Below the pieces are notes generated by a model. The model was not told the DNA's origin and made no database searches. It saw only the letters and a list, made by a program, of their open reading frames with translations. A DNA stretch of 64,000 nt from assembly GCA_963677785.2 (NCBI GenBank), contig CAXXDH010000003.1:3596001-3660000 (forward strand), in the 5' to 3' direction. This stretch comes from G963665495 sp963677785 (GTDB lineage: Bacteria > Desulfobacterota > Desulfovibrionia > Desulfovibrionales > Desulfovibrionaceae). This document shows positions 18,592-27,540 of this stretch, one piece after another. Positions within the stretch are counted from its first letter, which is position 1. Every line of letters begins with the position of its first letter. Position numbers and translations under genes: made by a program.

Positions 18592-19737
18592 ATGGACAAG
18601 CTTTATTTTGACTACAACGCGACCACACCGGTGGCGCCGCGCGTATTTGAGGCCATGAAGCCCTATTTAACTGACCAGTGGGGCAATCCGGGTAGTGCGC
18701 ATGGCTGGGGATTGGCAGCCAGGCAGGCAGTGAGCAAGGGGCGCGCGCAGGTGGCCGCTTTGATCAACACCGAACCAGAGAACGTAATTTTCACCTCCTG
18801 TGCCACGGAATCCAACAATCTGGCCCTGACCAGCCCGTTTGCCGGAGACGGCAAGGGGCGGATCATCACCCAGACCACCGAGCATCCGGCAGTGCTCGAA
18901 CCTTGCGCCAGGCTGCAGGAACAGGGCGTGGCGGTCGCGTATCTGCCCGTGGACGGCAACGGCGTCGCTGATTTGGGCGCTTTGCCGGAAGCCCTGGATG
19001 CCTTGCGCCCGGGCGAGGCGGGGCTGCTTTCCCTGATGCGCGCCAACAATGAGACCGGCGTGCTGCAGCCCGTACGAAGCGCCGCGGCACAGGCCCATGA
19101 TGCGGGCTGGCTGGCCCATACGGACGCGGCCCAGGCCGTTGCCAAAATTCCCATTGATGTGCGGGACCTGGGTGTGGATTACCTGACCATCGCCGGGCAC
19201 AAGCTGTACGCGCCCAAAGGCATCGGCGCGCTCTACGTACGTTCTGGTGCTCCTCTGCAGCCCTTGTTCCTGGGCGGAGGGCAGGAGCGCGGCCTGCGTC
19301 CGGGCACGGAAAACGTGGCCTACATCGCGGGCCTGGGCGAAGCCTGCGCCATGGCCGCCGAGGATTTGGCCATGGAAGTGGCGCGGATAACGGATCTGCG
19401 CGAGCATTTCGTACGCAGCCTGCGGACCTTGGGAGCGGATTTTGTGGTGCACGGCGCGGATGCGGAACGTTTGCCCGGCACCTGCAGCGTGGGTTTCAAG
19501 GGAGCGGCCGCCGGAGATATTTTGTCCGGGCTGGTGGCGTACGATGTGGCTGCCTCGGGCGGTGCGGCCTGCCACGCGGGCCAGACCCGGCTTTCGCCCG
19601 TATTGGAGGCCATGCGCGCGCCAAAAGAGTACGCGGCCGGGACCATCCGCTTTTCCTTCGGCCGCCCCACTGGCCTGGCCGCGGTGGATGACCTGCTGCG
19701 CCGTCTGAAGCTCGTGCTTGAGCAGTTCGTCGGCTGA
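18592..19737 (+). CDS. Cysteine desulfurase (NifS/IscS-like, PLP-dependent)
   Basis: Class V aminotransferase fold enzyme expected to move sulfur from cysteine to Fe-S cluster or thio-cofactor assembly. The 381 residues start MDKLYFDYNATTPV; ATG 18592 is preceded by GAGG. PLP-binding features are His98, Asp178 and the Schiff-base Lys204 in AGHKLYAPKG. The active-site loop reads SGGAACHAG, with Cys at about 327 where NifS proteins carry GSAC. No scaffold (iscU/nifU) gene is adjacent. The gene converges on the flavin/ferredoxin gene with only 6 nt between stops. Confidence 0.9.
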   Translation: MDKLYFDYNATTPVAPRVFEAMKPYLTDQWGNPGSAHGWGLAARQAVSKGRAQVAALINTEPENVIFTSCATESNNLALTSPFAGDGKGRIITQTTEHPAVLEPCARLQEQGVAVAYLPVDGNGVADLGALPEALDALRPGEAGLLSLMRANNETGVLQPVRSAAAQAHDAGWLAHTDAAQAVAKIPIDVRDLGVDYLTIAGHKLYAPKGIGALYVRSGAPLQPLFLGGGQERGLRPGTENVAYIAGLGEACAMAAEDLAMEVARITDLREHFVRSLRTLGADFVVHGADAERLPGTCSVGFKGAAAGDILSGLVAYDVAASGGAACHAGQTRLSPVLEAMRAPKEYAAGTIRFSFGRPTGLAAVDDLLRRLKLVLEQFVG

Positions 19738-19743
19738 CCCGGG

Positions 19744-20427
19744 TCAGTGTTCGGGAGGTTCGTTGACGATCTCAACGGCATCCGCCGGGCAGACTATGTA
19801 GCAGTCTCCGCAGACATCGCATTTGTTCTGGTCGATGACGCAGCCTTCGCCTTGCCGGCTGATGGCCTTGAATGAGCAACGTTCCAGGCACAGACCGCAG
19901 CCAATGCAGTCGCCGGTGATACGTACGCCGCGAAAGGGTATCTGCTGGCCGCCGAAGGCAAAGGGTTTGCGAAGCAGTTTGTGGTCGCGTTTCTGCATTT
20001 CAAAATCAAAGTCAAAGACTTCCCCCCATCCCTTGTACAGGCAGAAAGTGGTCATGGCCGGGTATTTTTCGATGTCTTTCACGCCCATATCGAACTGTTG
20101 CTTTTCTTTGGCTTTTTGCTTCAGCTTCTCCAGGGATATTTCCCTGACGTACCCGGTGGCCCGTACGGCGTATCCGGGCTCGAAGGTTGGCATGCCCTGG
20201 TCGTCGTGGCTGACGGCGGTGTAAGGGTAGATGCCGCAGACTGCCACGGTTCCGGTCTTTTTGAGCTGCGCGTAAAAGGGCTTGATGATCATGGTCCGGA
20301 AATACAGGCCTTCATGGTCGCAGGCGAAAAGATGCGCGATACGCGCCTGGGGCAAACCGTTGTCGATGGTGGCAAAAGTGATGCAGCCGATTTTATCAAA
20401 AAAAGTGTAGATTTCCTCGATATCCAT
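19744..20427 (-). CDS. Pyridoxamine-phosphate-oxidase-like flavin protein fused to a 2x[4Fe-4S] ferredoxin
   Basis: 227-residue cytoplasmic redox protein. The first 140 residues form a split-barrel of the pyridoxamine 5'-phosphate oxidase/FMN-binding type (FATIDNGLPQARIAHLFA, then FRTMIIKPFYAQL). The C-terminus has two ferredoxin motifs, CIGCGLCLERC and CDVCGDCYIVCPADAVEI, each able to hold a 4Fe-4S cluster. This fusion is typical of anaerobes. The substrate is unknown; a flavin reductase or electron carrier is likely. Confidence 0.85.
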   Translation of the reverse strand: MDIEEIYTFFDKIGCITFATIDNGLPQARIAHLFACDHEGLYFRTMIIKPFYAQLKKTGTVAVCGIYPYTAVSHDDQGMPTFEPGYAVRATGYVREISLEKLKQKAKEKQQFDMGVKDIEKYPAMTTFCLYKGWGEVFDFDFEMQKRDHKLLRKPFAFGGQQIPFRGVRITGDCIGCGLCLERCSFKAISRQGEGCVIDQNKCDVCGDCYIVCPADAVEIVNEPPEH

Positions 20428-20733
20428 GGTGCGACCTCACTGTAGCGGACGGAGTCCTCGCTATTTTGGAACACTGTTTTGGGAACGAAGTGTCGGGGCT
20501 GGCAAATCGGACCGTTTTTTGTGTTACAAAATAAATCCTTGTGTTTTGGAATGCAATACGACTATTTAGTTGGTTGAACACTCTTTTTTTGCTAGAAAAA
20601 GTTTAGAAAATTTATATACTGAAATTTTACTTATAAGCAGTTGTAAAAAAATGTTGATGCTGTATCATTGCTCCAAAAGTATAGCATACTGTTTCAAAGG
20701 GATTTTAGCAGGCAAATGCAGAGGGGTAGTGGA
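20428..20733. other. AT-rich intergenic region between divergent genes
   Basis: 306 nt separating the flavin/ferredoxin gene and the OmpA-like lipoprotein gene, which are transcribed away from each other. The half near the lipoprotein gene is strongly AT-rich and should carry its promoter. No -35/-10 pair with good spacing was convincing, and no RNA gene or repeat was seen. Confidence 0.5.
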
Positions 20734-21759
20734 ATGGCAATGCGCATCATACTGATAGTACTGGTGGGCTTGCTGCTTTCCGGGTGCAGCAATATTCAGG
20801 ATTTTTTTGCTGAAAAGGTATTTGGCCCGAAAAGCAGTTCAAGCAAACTGGCCGACGGAAATGACGGGGTCTACCGCAGCAGGGTGGCTCAGGCCGCGGA
20901 TGCGGACAAGGACGGCATTTTTGATGGCCGCGACGAATGTGCCAACACTCCGGCGGGAGTGATGGTGGATTCTTTTGGCTGTCCGGTGCAGCTGTATCTC
21001 CGGGTGAGCATGGAGTACGGCAAGCAGACCCTGGAGCCCGGAGCCTTGGGGCTTTCCGACGTGGACCGTATCGGACGGCTGCTCGCGGACAATCCTTTGG
21101 CCCATGCGGTGATTGAAGGCCATACGGACAACCGGGGCAGTACCCAGGACAACCTGCAGCTTTCGCAGCAACGGGCAGAAGTGCTCAAAGAGCGTATCGT
21201 TCAGAAATATCATGTGGCGCCCGAGCGCATTGTGGCTCAGGGCTACGGCGATGCGCGCCCCATGGTCTCCAACGCCACTGAACAGGGCCGCAGCCGCAAC
21301 CGCAGGGCCGTTATCACTTTGAACGGCTACTACAGGCAGGAAGTGCGGTACGTGGCGCTCGGCAGTCCGCTGGAACTGCATTTCGCCACGGGCCAGAGCA
21401 CTCCCGAAGGACTGAGTAAGAAGCAGCTGGAGCAGCTGGCGCAGCAGTTGCGGGCAAACCCGCAGGCAATGGTGACCATAGACGGGCATACCGACAACGT
21501 GGGCAACCCGCACTCGAATATGCTGCTGTCCCAGGAGCGGGCCGAAAGCATCAAAAAATATTTGATGTCCACGTATAAAATCGATGCCGCCCGGGTGCAG
21601 ACCAGGGGGTATGGCGACGGCAAACCCATTGCCGACAACAATACGGAAGCCGGGCGATTCAAAAACAGACGGGTTATGGTAACCCTGAAAAAGCCCGTCA
21701 AAGGCGGACATCAACCGCGCTTGACAGCCAAGCGCTATGAATTGACGTTGAAAAATTAA
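20734..21759 (+). CDS. Outer-membrane lipoprotein with two tandem OmpA-like peptidoglycan-binding domains
   Basis: 341-residue envelope protein. The start at ATG 20734 has GAGGG 8 nt upstream. A lipoprotein signal ends in LLLSGC (Cys18). A short calcium-binding TSP3-like segment (DADKDGIFDGRDEC) follows at about 70. Then come two OmpA_C domains, each with HTDNxG, LSQxRAE and R(N/F)xxRR(A/V) peptidoglycan-contact residues (about 105-210 and 228-330). Most OmpA/Pal proteins have one such domain, and no beta-barrel is present. It likely ties the outer membrane to the cell wall. An upstream ATG would add 22 residues and spoil the signal peptide. Confidence 0.9.
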   Translation: MAMRIILIVLVGLLLSGCSNIQDFFAEKVFGPKSSSSKLADGNDGVYRSRVAQAADADKDGIFDGRDECANTPAGVMVDSFGCPVQLYLRVSMEYGKQTLEPGALGLSDVDRIGRLLADNPLAHAVIEGHTDNRGSTQDNLQLSQQRAEVLKERIVQKYHVAPERIVAQGYGDARPMVSNATEQGRSRNRRAVITLNGYYRQEVRYVALGSPLELHFATGQSTPEGLSKKQLEQLAQQLRANPQAMVTIDGHTDNVGNPHSNMLLSQERAESIKKYLMSTYKIDAARVQTRGYGDGKPIADNNTEAGRFKNRRVMVTLKKPVKGGHQPRLTAKRYELTLKN

Positions 21760-21891
21760 CTGTCTCTTTGGCCGGTTCGGCGGTCAGAGGCGGCTTACGC
21801 GAGGGCAGCGGGCGCTGTGGGGACCTTTTTTACCGTGGAGGGGTAAATTCGGAAATCCTGAACATGAGCGCCAGCACCGCCCTCGCATTTT

Positions 21892-22290
21892 TTATGCAAT
21901 GATTTTGGCTTGTTTCAGTTCATCAAGCAGGCTTTCTTCGCTAAAGGGTTTTGTGACGTAGCAGTCCGCTTCGCCGGAAAAAAAGGATTCCGTCACATTC
22001 TTCACGTCGGAATGGGCGGTGATCATCACCAGCTTGAAACGTTCCGGGCCAGAGATTTCACGCGTTTTTTCCATATCCCGCATTTCCTGAACCACCTGAT
22101 GGCCGTCCATGTCAGGCATGGAAATGTCCATGAATACCACGTTGAAATGGTTTCCCTCTTCCAAGTCGGCTTTGAACAGATGCAAAGCATCCTCACCGTG
22201 GTTGGCTATGATCGTGTCTCCGAACGGCGCCAGGTAGACGCTCAGCAGTGTGCAGATATTGGGATCGTCGTCAACTATGAGATATCGCAT
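21892..22290 (-). CDS. CheY-like single-domain response regulator
   Basis: 132-residue stand-alone receiver domain: acidic pocket DDD at 7-9, phosphoacceptor Asp55 in VVFMDISMPDMDG, conserved Thr in MITAHS and Lys in VTKPFSEE. It has no output domain, so it acts by protein contact. It lies 21 nt downstream of the large hybrid histidine kinase on the same strand and is the obvious candidate for receiving phosphate from that kinase's HPt domain. Confidence 0.92.
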   Translation of the reverse strand: MRYLIVDDDPNICTLLSVYLAPFGDTIIANHGEDALHLFKADLEEGNHFNVVFMDISMPDMDGHQVVQEMRDMEKTREISGPERFKLVMITAHSDVKNVTESFFSGEADCYVTKPFSEESLLDELKQAKIIA

Positions 22291-22311
22291 ATAATTTCCC
22301 CCAGGAACAGT

Positions 22312-25300
22312 TTACGTGCGTTCATCAAATACTACGGTAACGGTGTTCAGGTAAACCTCCAACTCGTCCAAAGCCCCGCGGAGGGTGGTGAAGTCTTTGG
22401 CTCTGGTGGCGGCTTCAATGGCGCCCCCGATGCGGGTAACGGATTCGAACCCAAAACCGGCACCCGATCCCTTGAGGCTGTGACCTAGGCGTTCCACCAG
22501 CTCATAATCGGTATTTTCCAACCCGGAGCGCATTTTTAGCAGGTTTTCTCTGCAGGAGTCCAGGTAGCCGGGAATATGTTTTTTTAAACGCTGGTTGCCG
22601 ACGACGACAGGACCGGGAGGTGTTTCTTCCGCTTGCGGCTTAGGGGCGGAGTCCAGTCCGTCTTGCCCGGTATACGTGCGTATGGCCTGAAGCAGGGTAT
22701 CCCGGATGAGAGGCTTGGTCAGATGGGCGTTGCATCCGGCCTGGCGGCTTTTTTCCTTTTCCTCGTCCAGAGCATGGGCGGTGAGTGCCAGAATGGGCGT
22801 GGGGTTTCGCTGCTCACGGCTTTCGAAAGCGCGTATCGCACGGGTAGCGCTCAGGCCATCCATGACGGGAAGCTGAATGTCCATCAGAACCAGATCATAC
22901 GTGCCTTTGCAAAATTTTTCCACGGCAATGGAGCCGTTTTCCGCGAACTCCAGGGCAACTGGCGTGTCCTGCAGGTAATTGTCGACGATGATACGGTTGT
23001 ACTCGTTGTCCTCGGCGCAAAGCACGCGTACGCGGGGCAAGGACAGGTCGCAGGCTTGCCCCGCGGGAACGTCCTGAGTGTCCAACCGCTTCATGGCCAC
23101 AAGCAAGGCCCGTTTGAGGTCCTTGCGTTTGGCGGGTTTGAACAGATAGGAAGCAGCCCCGATTTCTTTGACCCAGGAGAGGTTGTCGCTGCCCGTGTTG
23201 GGGGTGAAAACCATGATCAGGCGGTCCGAGAGACCGTAATTCCTGGCAACGCGGAAAGCGGTTTTATATCCTTCGCGTCCGGGAATCTGGGCGTCGATGA
23301 TAATGGCGTCGTATACGGGAGTATCCGTGTCCTCCAGGCCGTGAATGCACTCCAGACAAGCCTGTCCCGTATCCACTTCCTGAACCCGGACGCCCCAGGC
23401 CTGCAGGATATTCATGAGCTGCCGGCGGCTGCGTTCGTTGTTGTCCAGCAGGAGTACGGATGTGCCGTGGATGTCAGCCTCGGCAATGGTCTTGGATTCG
23501 GGGGTCTGGTCGAGTTGCGCCCGGACGGTGAACAGAAACGTGCTGCCTGCGCCGGGATCGCTCTCCACCCAGATGCGGCCCTCCATCATTTGTACGAGTT
23601 TCTGGCTGATGCTCAGGCCCAGGCCGGTACCGCCGAAACGGCGGGTTATGGAAGAGTCCGCCTGGGCGAATATGCCGAAAATGGTGTCGAGTTTTTCCTT
23701 GGGGATGCCGATACCCGTATCGCGTACGCTGAAACGCAGCATAACGGTGTCCTTTCGGACGGAGGCTGCTTCGTTGTCGGGCAGGAGATCGCAGCTGATG
23801 TTGATGTACCCGCTTTGGGTGAATTTCATGGCATTGCCCACCAGGTTGATGAGAATCTGCCGCAGGCAGGTGGGGTCGCCGAGAAGTAGTTGGGGGACGT
23901 CCGGAGCGATCTGGCTATACAGTTCGAGTTTTTTTTCATGCACCCGTACGGACATGATTTCGCAGATGTCTTCGATCAGGTCCACCAGGTCGAAGGGGAT
24001 TTTTTGAGCGGTGAGTTCTCCGGCCTCCATCTTGGACATGTTCAGAATATGGTTGATCAGTTCGAGTAAAAAATTGCCGGAGTTGGAGATGATATGCAGG
24101 AGTTTTTTCTGCTCGTCGTTCAACGGGGTGTTCCAGAGCAGATCGGCCATGCCGATCAGCGCGTTGAGCGGCGTGCGGATTTCGTGGCTCATGTTCCGCA
24201 GCAGTTCACTTTTGGCCTCGTTGGCGGCCTGAGCCGCCTGGATGGTAAGCTGGGCATCCTCATTACGCTTACGGTCGGTAATGTCCAGAACCGTGCCTTC
24301 CACCCTTTGAAAGCGGTCGGTTGTGTTGCTGGAGGCGTTTACCAGCAGCCAGAGCGTGGAATCGTCTTTTTTCCTGGCTTCGAATTCGAAATTGCGGATT
24401 TCTCCCTTGGTTTGCAGCGTATGCAGCAGTTCCAGGCGTTTTGCCGGATCCACATACAACTGCTTGCCGATATCATCTATGGACAGGATCATTTCCTCGG
24501 GCGAACCATATCCCATGAACCGCGCAAAGGCGGGATTGACGTTGACGAACGTGCCATCCTGCCTGGCCAGGAAAAAACCAAGACCGGCGTTCAGAAACAT
24601 GGTCTGGTATTTCTGTTCGGTTTTTTGTTCGGACAACAACACGCCCTGCAGCGTGTCCAGCACAGGGCCGTAGATTGACTTTGTCAGGTCGGTTTTGCCG
24701 GTCACGTACGGCAGACCGTCATCTGCGCCGGTTACAACCAACAATTCAGCTTGAGCGCTCAGCATGCGGGCCCAGGCTTCTGGAATGGTGGTTTGCCTGT
24801 CGACTGTCGGAGAGGGCGCGAGGGGGCACTTTGAAAAAGACGTATGGGGGATGGCGGATGCATCCAGGCACAGGCGCAGGCAATCTTTGGCGGACCAGGC
24901 GCAGTAGGTTTGATTCTCCAGCTGCAGCACCAGGTAGGCCGCATCTTCCTGCTGCATCCGGAGCAGCGCTTCGGCAGGGGGCGTGGCAACAGGTACAAGC
25001 GTTGCGCGACTGCAGAGGGTCAGGAGTTCTTGCCGGGGCAGATCATTGGAGAGCTGAATCCATTCCAGCAGGTCTTCGCGGGTAAGCGTGTTGTCCTGCG
25101 GGGAGGACTGGTTCTGCGCGGCGGATATGCATGCGGTGATTATCTGTTTTTCCTGCTCCGTATCCGGGTACATATGGAGCAGCGTATCGATAAGCAGGAG
25201 CCCGTCCAGGCGCAAGGCATTGTTGCAATACGCTTTGAGAAAGGATGCCTGGGTAATGGCGCCGATGGGCTCGAAGTCTTTGGCGACCGCGACGCAAGTG

Positions 25301-25404
25301 ATTTCCGGGCGCTGGAGCAGGGAGAAAACGGTTTCAATGGCGGTGTCTGGAAATACAACGGGCGCGGGGGGTATGAGCAAAGAAGCAACATGCGGATCGG
25401 GCAT
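22312..25404 (-). CDS. Hybrid sensor histidine kinase: CBS-like input, PAS, HisKA-HATPase, two receivers, HPt
   Basis: About 1030 residues and a complete phosphorelay in one protein. Two CBS-like segments (about 10-65 and 200-245) come first. Then come a PAS domain (265-385), HisKA with phospho-His407 in MSHEIRTPLN, and an ATPase domain with the N box NLVGNAMKF and GTGLGLSI. Receiver 1 (Asp704) is somewhat degenerate, receiver 2 (Asp842) sits in LVLMDIQLPVMDG, and HPt has His975 in HSLKGSGAGFG. No membrane span is evident, so it senses a cytoplasmic signal. The start is ATG 25404; TTG 25422 is possible. A plausible promoter (TTGATT, 18 nt, TAACAT) lies upstream. The cognate regulator follows at 21892. 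Confidence 0.9.
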   Translation of the reverse strand: MPDPHVASLLIPPAPVVFPDTAIETVFSLLQRPEITCVAVAKDFEPIGAITQASFLKAYCNNALRLDGLLLIDTLLHMYPDTEQEKQIITACISAAQNQSSPQDNTLTREDLLEWIQLSNDLPRQELLTLCSRATLVPVATPPAEALLRMQQEDAAYLVLQLENQTYCAWSAKDCLRLCLDASAIPHTSFSKCPLAPSPTVDRQTTIPEAWARMLSAQAELLVVTGADDGLPYVTGKTDLTKSIYGPVLDTLQGVLLSEQKTEQKYQTMFLNAGLGFFLARQDGTFVNVNPAFARFMGYGSPEEMILSIDDIGKQLYVDPAKRLELLHTLQTKGEIRNFEFEARKKDDSTLWLLVNASSNTTDRFQRVEGTVLDITDRKRNEDAQLTIQAAQAANEAKSELLRNMSHEIRTPLNALIGMADLLWNTPLNDEQKKLLHIISNSGNFLLELINHILNMSKMEAGELTAQKIPFDLVDLIEDICEIMSVRVHEKKLELYSQIAPDVPQLLLGDPTCLRQILINLVGNAMKFTQSGYINISCDLLPDNEAASVRKDTVMLRFSVRDTGIGIPKEKLDTIFGIFAQADSSITRRFGGTGLGLSISQKLVQMMEGRIWVESDPGAGSTFLFTVRAQLDQTPESKTIAEADIHGTSVLLLDNNERSRRQLMNILQAWGVRVQEVDTGQACLECIHGLEDTDTPVYDAIIIDAQIPGREGYKTAFRVARNYGLSDRLIMVFTPNTGSDNLSWVKEIGAASYLFKPAKRKDLKRALLVAMKRLDTQDVPAGQACDLSLPRVRVLCAEDNEYNRIIVDNYLQDTPVALEFAENGSIAVEKFCKGTYDLVLMDIQLPVMDGLSATRAIRAFESREQRNPTPILALTAHALDEEKEKSRQAGCNAHLTKPLIRDTLLQAIRTYTGQDGLDSAPKPQAEETPPGPVVVGNQRLKKHIPGYLDSCRENLLKMRSGLENTDYELVERLGHSLKGSGAGFGFESVTRIGGAIEAATRAKDFTTLRGALDELEVYLNTVTVVFDERT

Positions 25405-25536
25405 GGCGTATCTCGTATGCAAGGAAAAAGGTTGCCGCAGGAGCAGACGCGTATGATGCGTGTACTATGTTAGCATAATCGGTTTTTTTTAATCAAGAAC
25501 CGCGGCTATCGCTTTTTTGTTTTTTCTGTTCGCCAA

Positions 25537-26577
25537 TCAGATATCGTCTGTGTTTTCTTTCTTCGGCCGGGTGCCCGCCTTCTGGGCTTTCGTGCGGGGG
25601 CTCTTGCTGGCCTGCAGAGGCGAACCCGGGTGGGCTTTGTCGTAGGAAGCCACGAGTTTGGCCAGTTCGAGGTGGGTGTAGCGTTGGGTGGTGACCAGTC
25701 GTTCGTGTCCGAGCAGCGTCTGGACATTGCGCAGGTCGGCCCCGGCTTCCAGCATGTGCGTGGCAAAGCTGTGTCTGAGCACATGGGGGGTGATTTCTTC
25801 CGGCAGTCCGGCCTGTCGGGCCATTTTTTCAATGACGCGCTGGGCTTCGCGGCGGTTGAGGCGCTTGCCGCGCAGTCCGAGAAATATGGCCTTTTCATGG
25901 CCGGAAGGGTCCAGAGCCGGACGTTGCTTGAGGTATTGCTGCAGCGCCTTTGCGGCCGCCGGGCCGGTGGGTGCCAGCCGTTCCTTGCTGCCCTTGCCCA
26001 GAACCCGCACATGGTCGGTATCGGCCAGGTCGAAAATATCCAGGTTCAGCGCCTCGCTGATACGCAGTCCGGCTCCATAGAGCAGCTCGGCCAGGGCCAG
26101 GTTGCGCAGGTGTACGGCCTGTTCCGCGGCAGAAAGCGGTTTGCCCCGTGGTGCGGATTTGTCCTGGTCGAGCATGGCAAAGGTCTGGTCCACGTTCAGA
26201 CATTTGGGCTGCGGTTTGGGCATTTTCGGATTGGACACGCCCGCGGCGGGGTTGCTGGTGGTCAGTCCTTTGTTGGCGAGAAATCGGAAAAAAGAACGCA
26301 ACGAAGAAAGCTTGCGCGCCATGGAGGTTTTTTGCATGCCCAGGCGGTGCAGTTCCGCCAGAAACTGCTGGACATGGATTTTTGCAATGCGCTCGGGGGC
26401 GTCCAGCGAAATATTTTCTGCAAATCGTTGTTCCAGAAAGCACGCGAACTGATCGAGGTCCTGGCCGTAGGAAAGCACTGTTGCCGGCGAGTAGCCCTTT
26501 TCCACCTCCAGATAGGCGAGAAAATCCTGCACATGGGGCGGATGGGAAGAATCAGCTTTTTCTGCGGTCCGTGACAT
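25537..26577 (-). CDS. Tyrosine recombinase of the XerC/XerD family
   Basis: Site-specific recombinase, probably acting in chromosome dimer resolution. The 346 residues have an N-terminal SAM-like DNA-binding domain (16-105) and a catalytic domain with the full set Arg172 (GAGLRISEAL), Lys195, His265 and Arg268 (HVLRHSFATHML), His291 (LLGHERLVTTQRYTHL) and nucleophile Tyr300. A 40-residue basic tail rich in Lys/Arg/Ser/Pro extends beyond the usual 300 residues. No mobile-element features surround it, so a housekeeping Xer role is likeliest. It overlaps the end of the upstream GGDEF-like gene by 26 nt. Confidence 0.9.
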   Translation of the reverse strand: MSRTAEKADSSHPPHVQDFLAYLEVEKGYSPATVLSYGQDLDQFACFLEQRFAENISLDAPERIAKIHVQQFLAELHRLGMQKTSMARKLSSLRSFFRFLANKGLTTSNPAAGVSNPKMPKPQPKCLNVDQTFAMLDQDKSAPRGKPLSAAEQAVHLRNLALAELLYGAGLRISEALNLDIFDLADTDHVRVLGKGSKERLAPTGPAAAKALQQYLKQRPALDPSGHEKAIFLGLRGKRLNRREAQRVIEKMARQAGLPEEITPHVLRHSFATHMLEAGADLRNVQTLLGHERLVTTQRYTHLELAKLVASYDKAHPGSPLQASKSPRTKAQKAGTRPKKENTDDI

Positions 26578-27532
26578 AACAGCTTTTGGGATTTTCTTTG
26601 GCTTTTTTCTTCAATGCCATGGCGATGGCGGAGGCTTCGCCATAGTGTGAGAGCCGTCCGTCCGTGTTGACGACCACGGCTATGGAGATGGCCATGAGCG
26701 GAAACTGCCGAACGTTGCCCTGGCGATCCGTCGAGGTTATGTAGCCGCTTTCCTTGTCTTCCTGGTCGTAGACGCTGGGAATTATGGAGTCGAACAGCTG
26801 GATGATGCCCTGGCAGGCGAATTCTATGAGGTCCGCGGGCAGGATGAAGACAAAGTCGTCGCCGCCCACGTGCCCCACAAAGGAAATCGGCGCCTGCAGC
26901 GAGCGGACGGTATTGACGATGATCCGGGCAGTCATCAGCAGCGCTTCATCGCCACGGGAAAAGCCGTATTTGTCGTTGAAGGATTTGAAATAATCCAGAT
27001 CCACGTATGCCAGGGCGAATTCCTGCTTTTTGTCGATCATTTCCTGGATACGCTGGATAATGGTCGTGTTGCCGGGTAAGCGGCTGAGCGGATTGGCGTC
27101 CAGCGTACGGCTGGCCCGGCTCAGCGTCAGCAACAGCCTGGCGCGGATGTCCACCGGATCTGGCGGCAGAACGCAGAAATCGTCCGTTTCGATGGTGGCC
27201 CAGTTTGGAATTTGCTGCAGTTCCTCCCGTGTGAGAACAAATAATACGGGCAGCTGGCGGTAGACATTTTCGCTTTTTATCAGATTGACGAGTTTGGCTC
27301 CGGGGATATCCGGCATGCGGCTGTCCACAATCAGCAGATCCGGTGGGTCCGTAAACAGGAAATCCAGGGCCTTGGCGCCAAGGCAAAAGCAGGTCCAACT
27401 GACGCGTTCCTCCGGCCATAAACCAGTGATGAGCTCCTGAAGTTCCGTATCCGGAGTCAGGAGAAAAGCCTGCAGTGCTCTGTCTTGAAAGGGGAGGCCT
27501 GCAAACGGGTCTCCATTGAGATTGGCGATCAC
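26552..27532 (-). CDS. Receiver plus GGDEF-like domain protein with GGDDF signature
   Basis: 326 residues with a degenerate receiver-like domain (about 15-125, acceptor Asp about 70 in DLLIVDSRMPD) and a GGDEF domain (about 145-320). The active-site loop reads GHVGGDDFVF: the Glu of GGDEF is Asp, and the upstream RxxD inhibitory site is absent. Asp in YVDLDYFKSFND that would bind metal is present. It could be a weak diguanylate cyclase or a c-di-GMP/GTP-binding regulator. It is followed by xer with a 26-nt overlap and preceded by the HDOD gene (8-nt gap). Confidence 0.85.
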   Translation of the reverse strand: MIANLNGDPFAGLPFQDRALQAFLLTPDTELQELITGLWPEERVSWTCFCLGAKALDFLFTDPPDLLIVDSRMPDIPGAKLVNLIKSENVYRQLPVLFVLTREELQQIPNWATIETDDFCVLPPDPVDIRARLLLTLSRASRTLDANPLSRLPGNTTIIQRIQEMIDKKQEFALAYVDLDYFKSFNDKYGFSRGDEALLMTARIIVNTVRSLQAPISFVGHVGGDDFVFILPADLIEFACQGIIQLFDSIIPSVYDQEDKESGYITSTDRQGNVRQFPLMAISIAVVVNTDGRLSHYGEASAIAMALKKKAKENPKSCYVTDRRKS

Positions 27533-27540
27533 ATTCGTAC

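Noticed and set aside
21806..21831. Short stem CAGCG/CGCTG followed by TTTTTT after the OmpA-like lipoprotein gene
   Set aside because: Only five base pairs, with eight bases between the stem and the T-run; too weak to call a terminator.
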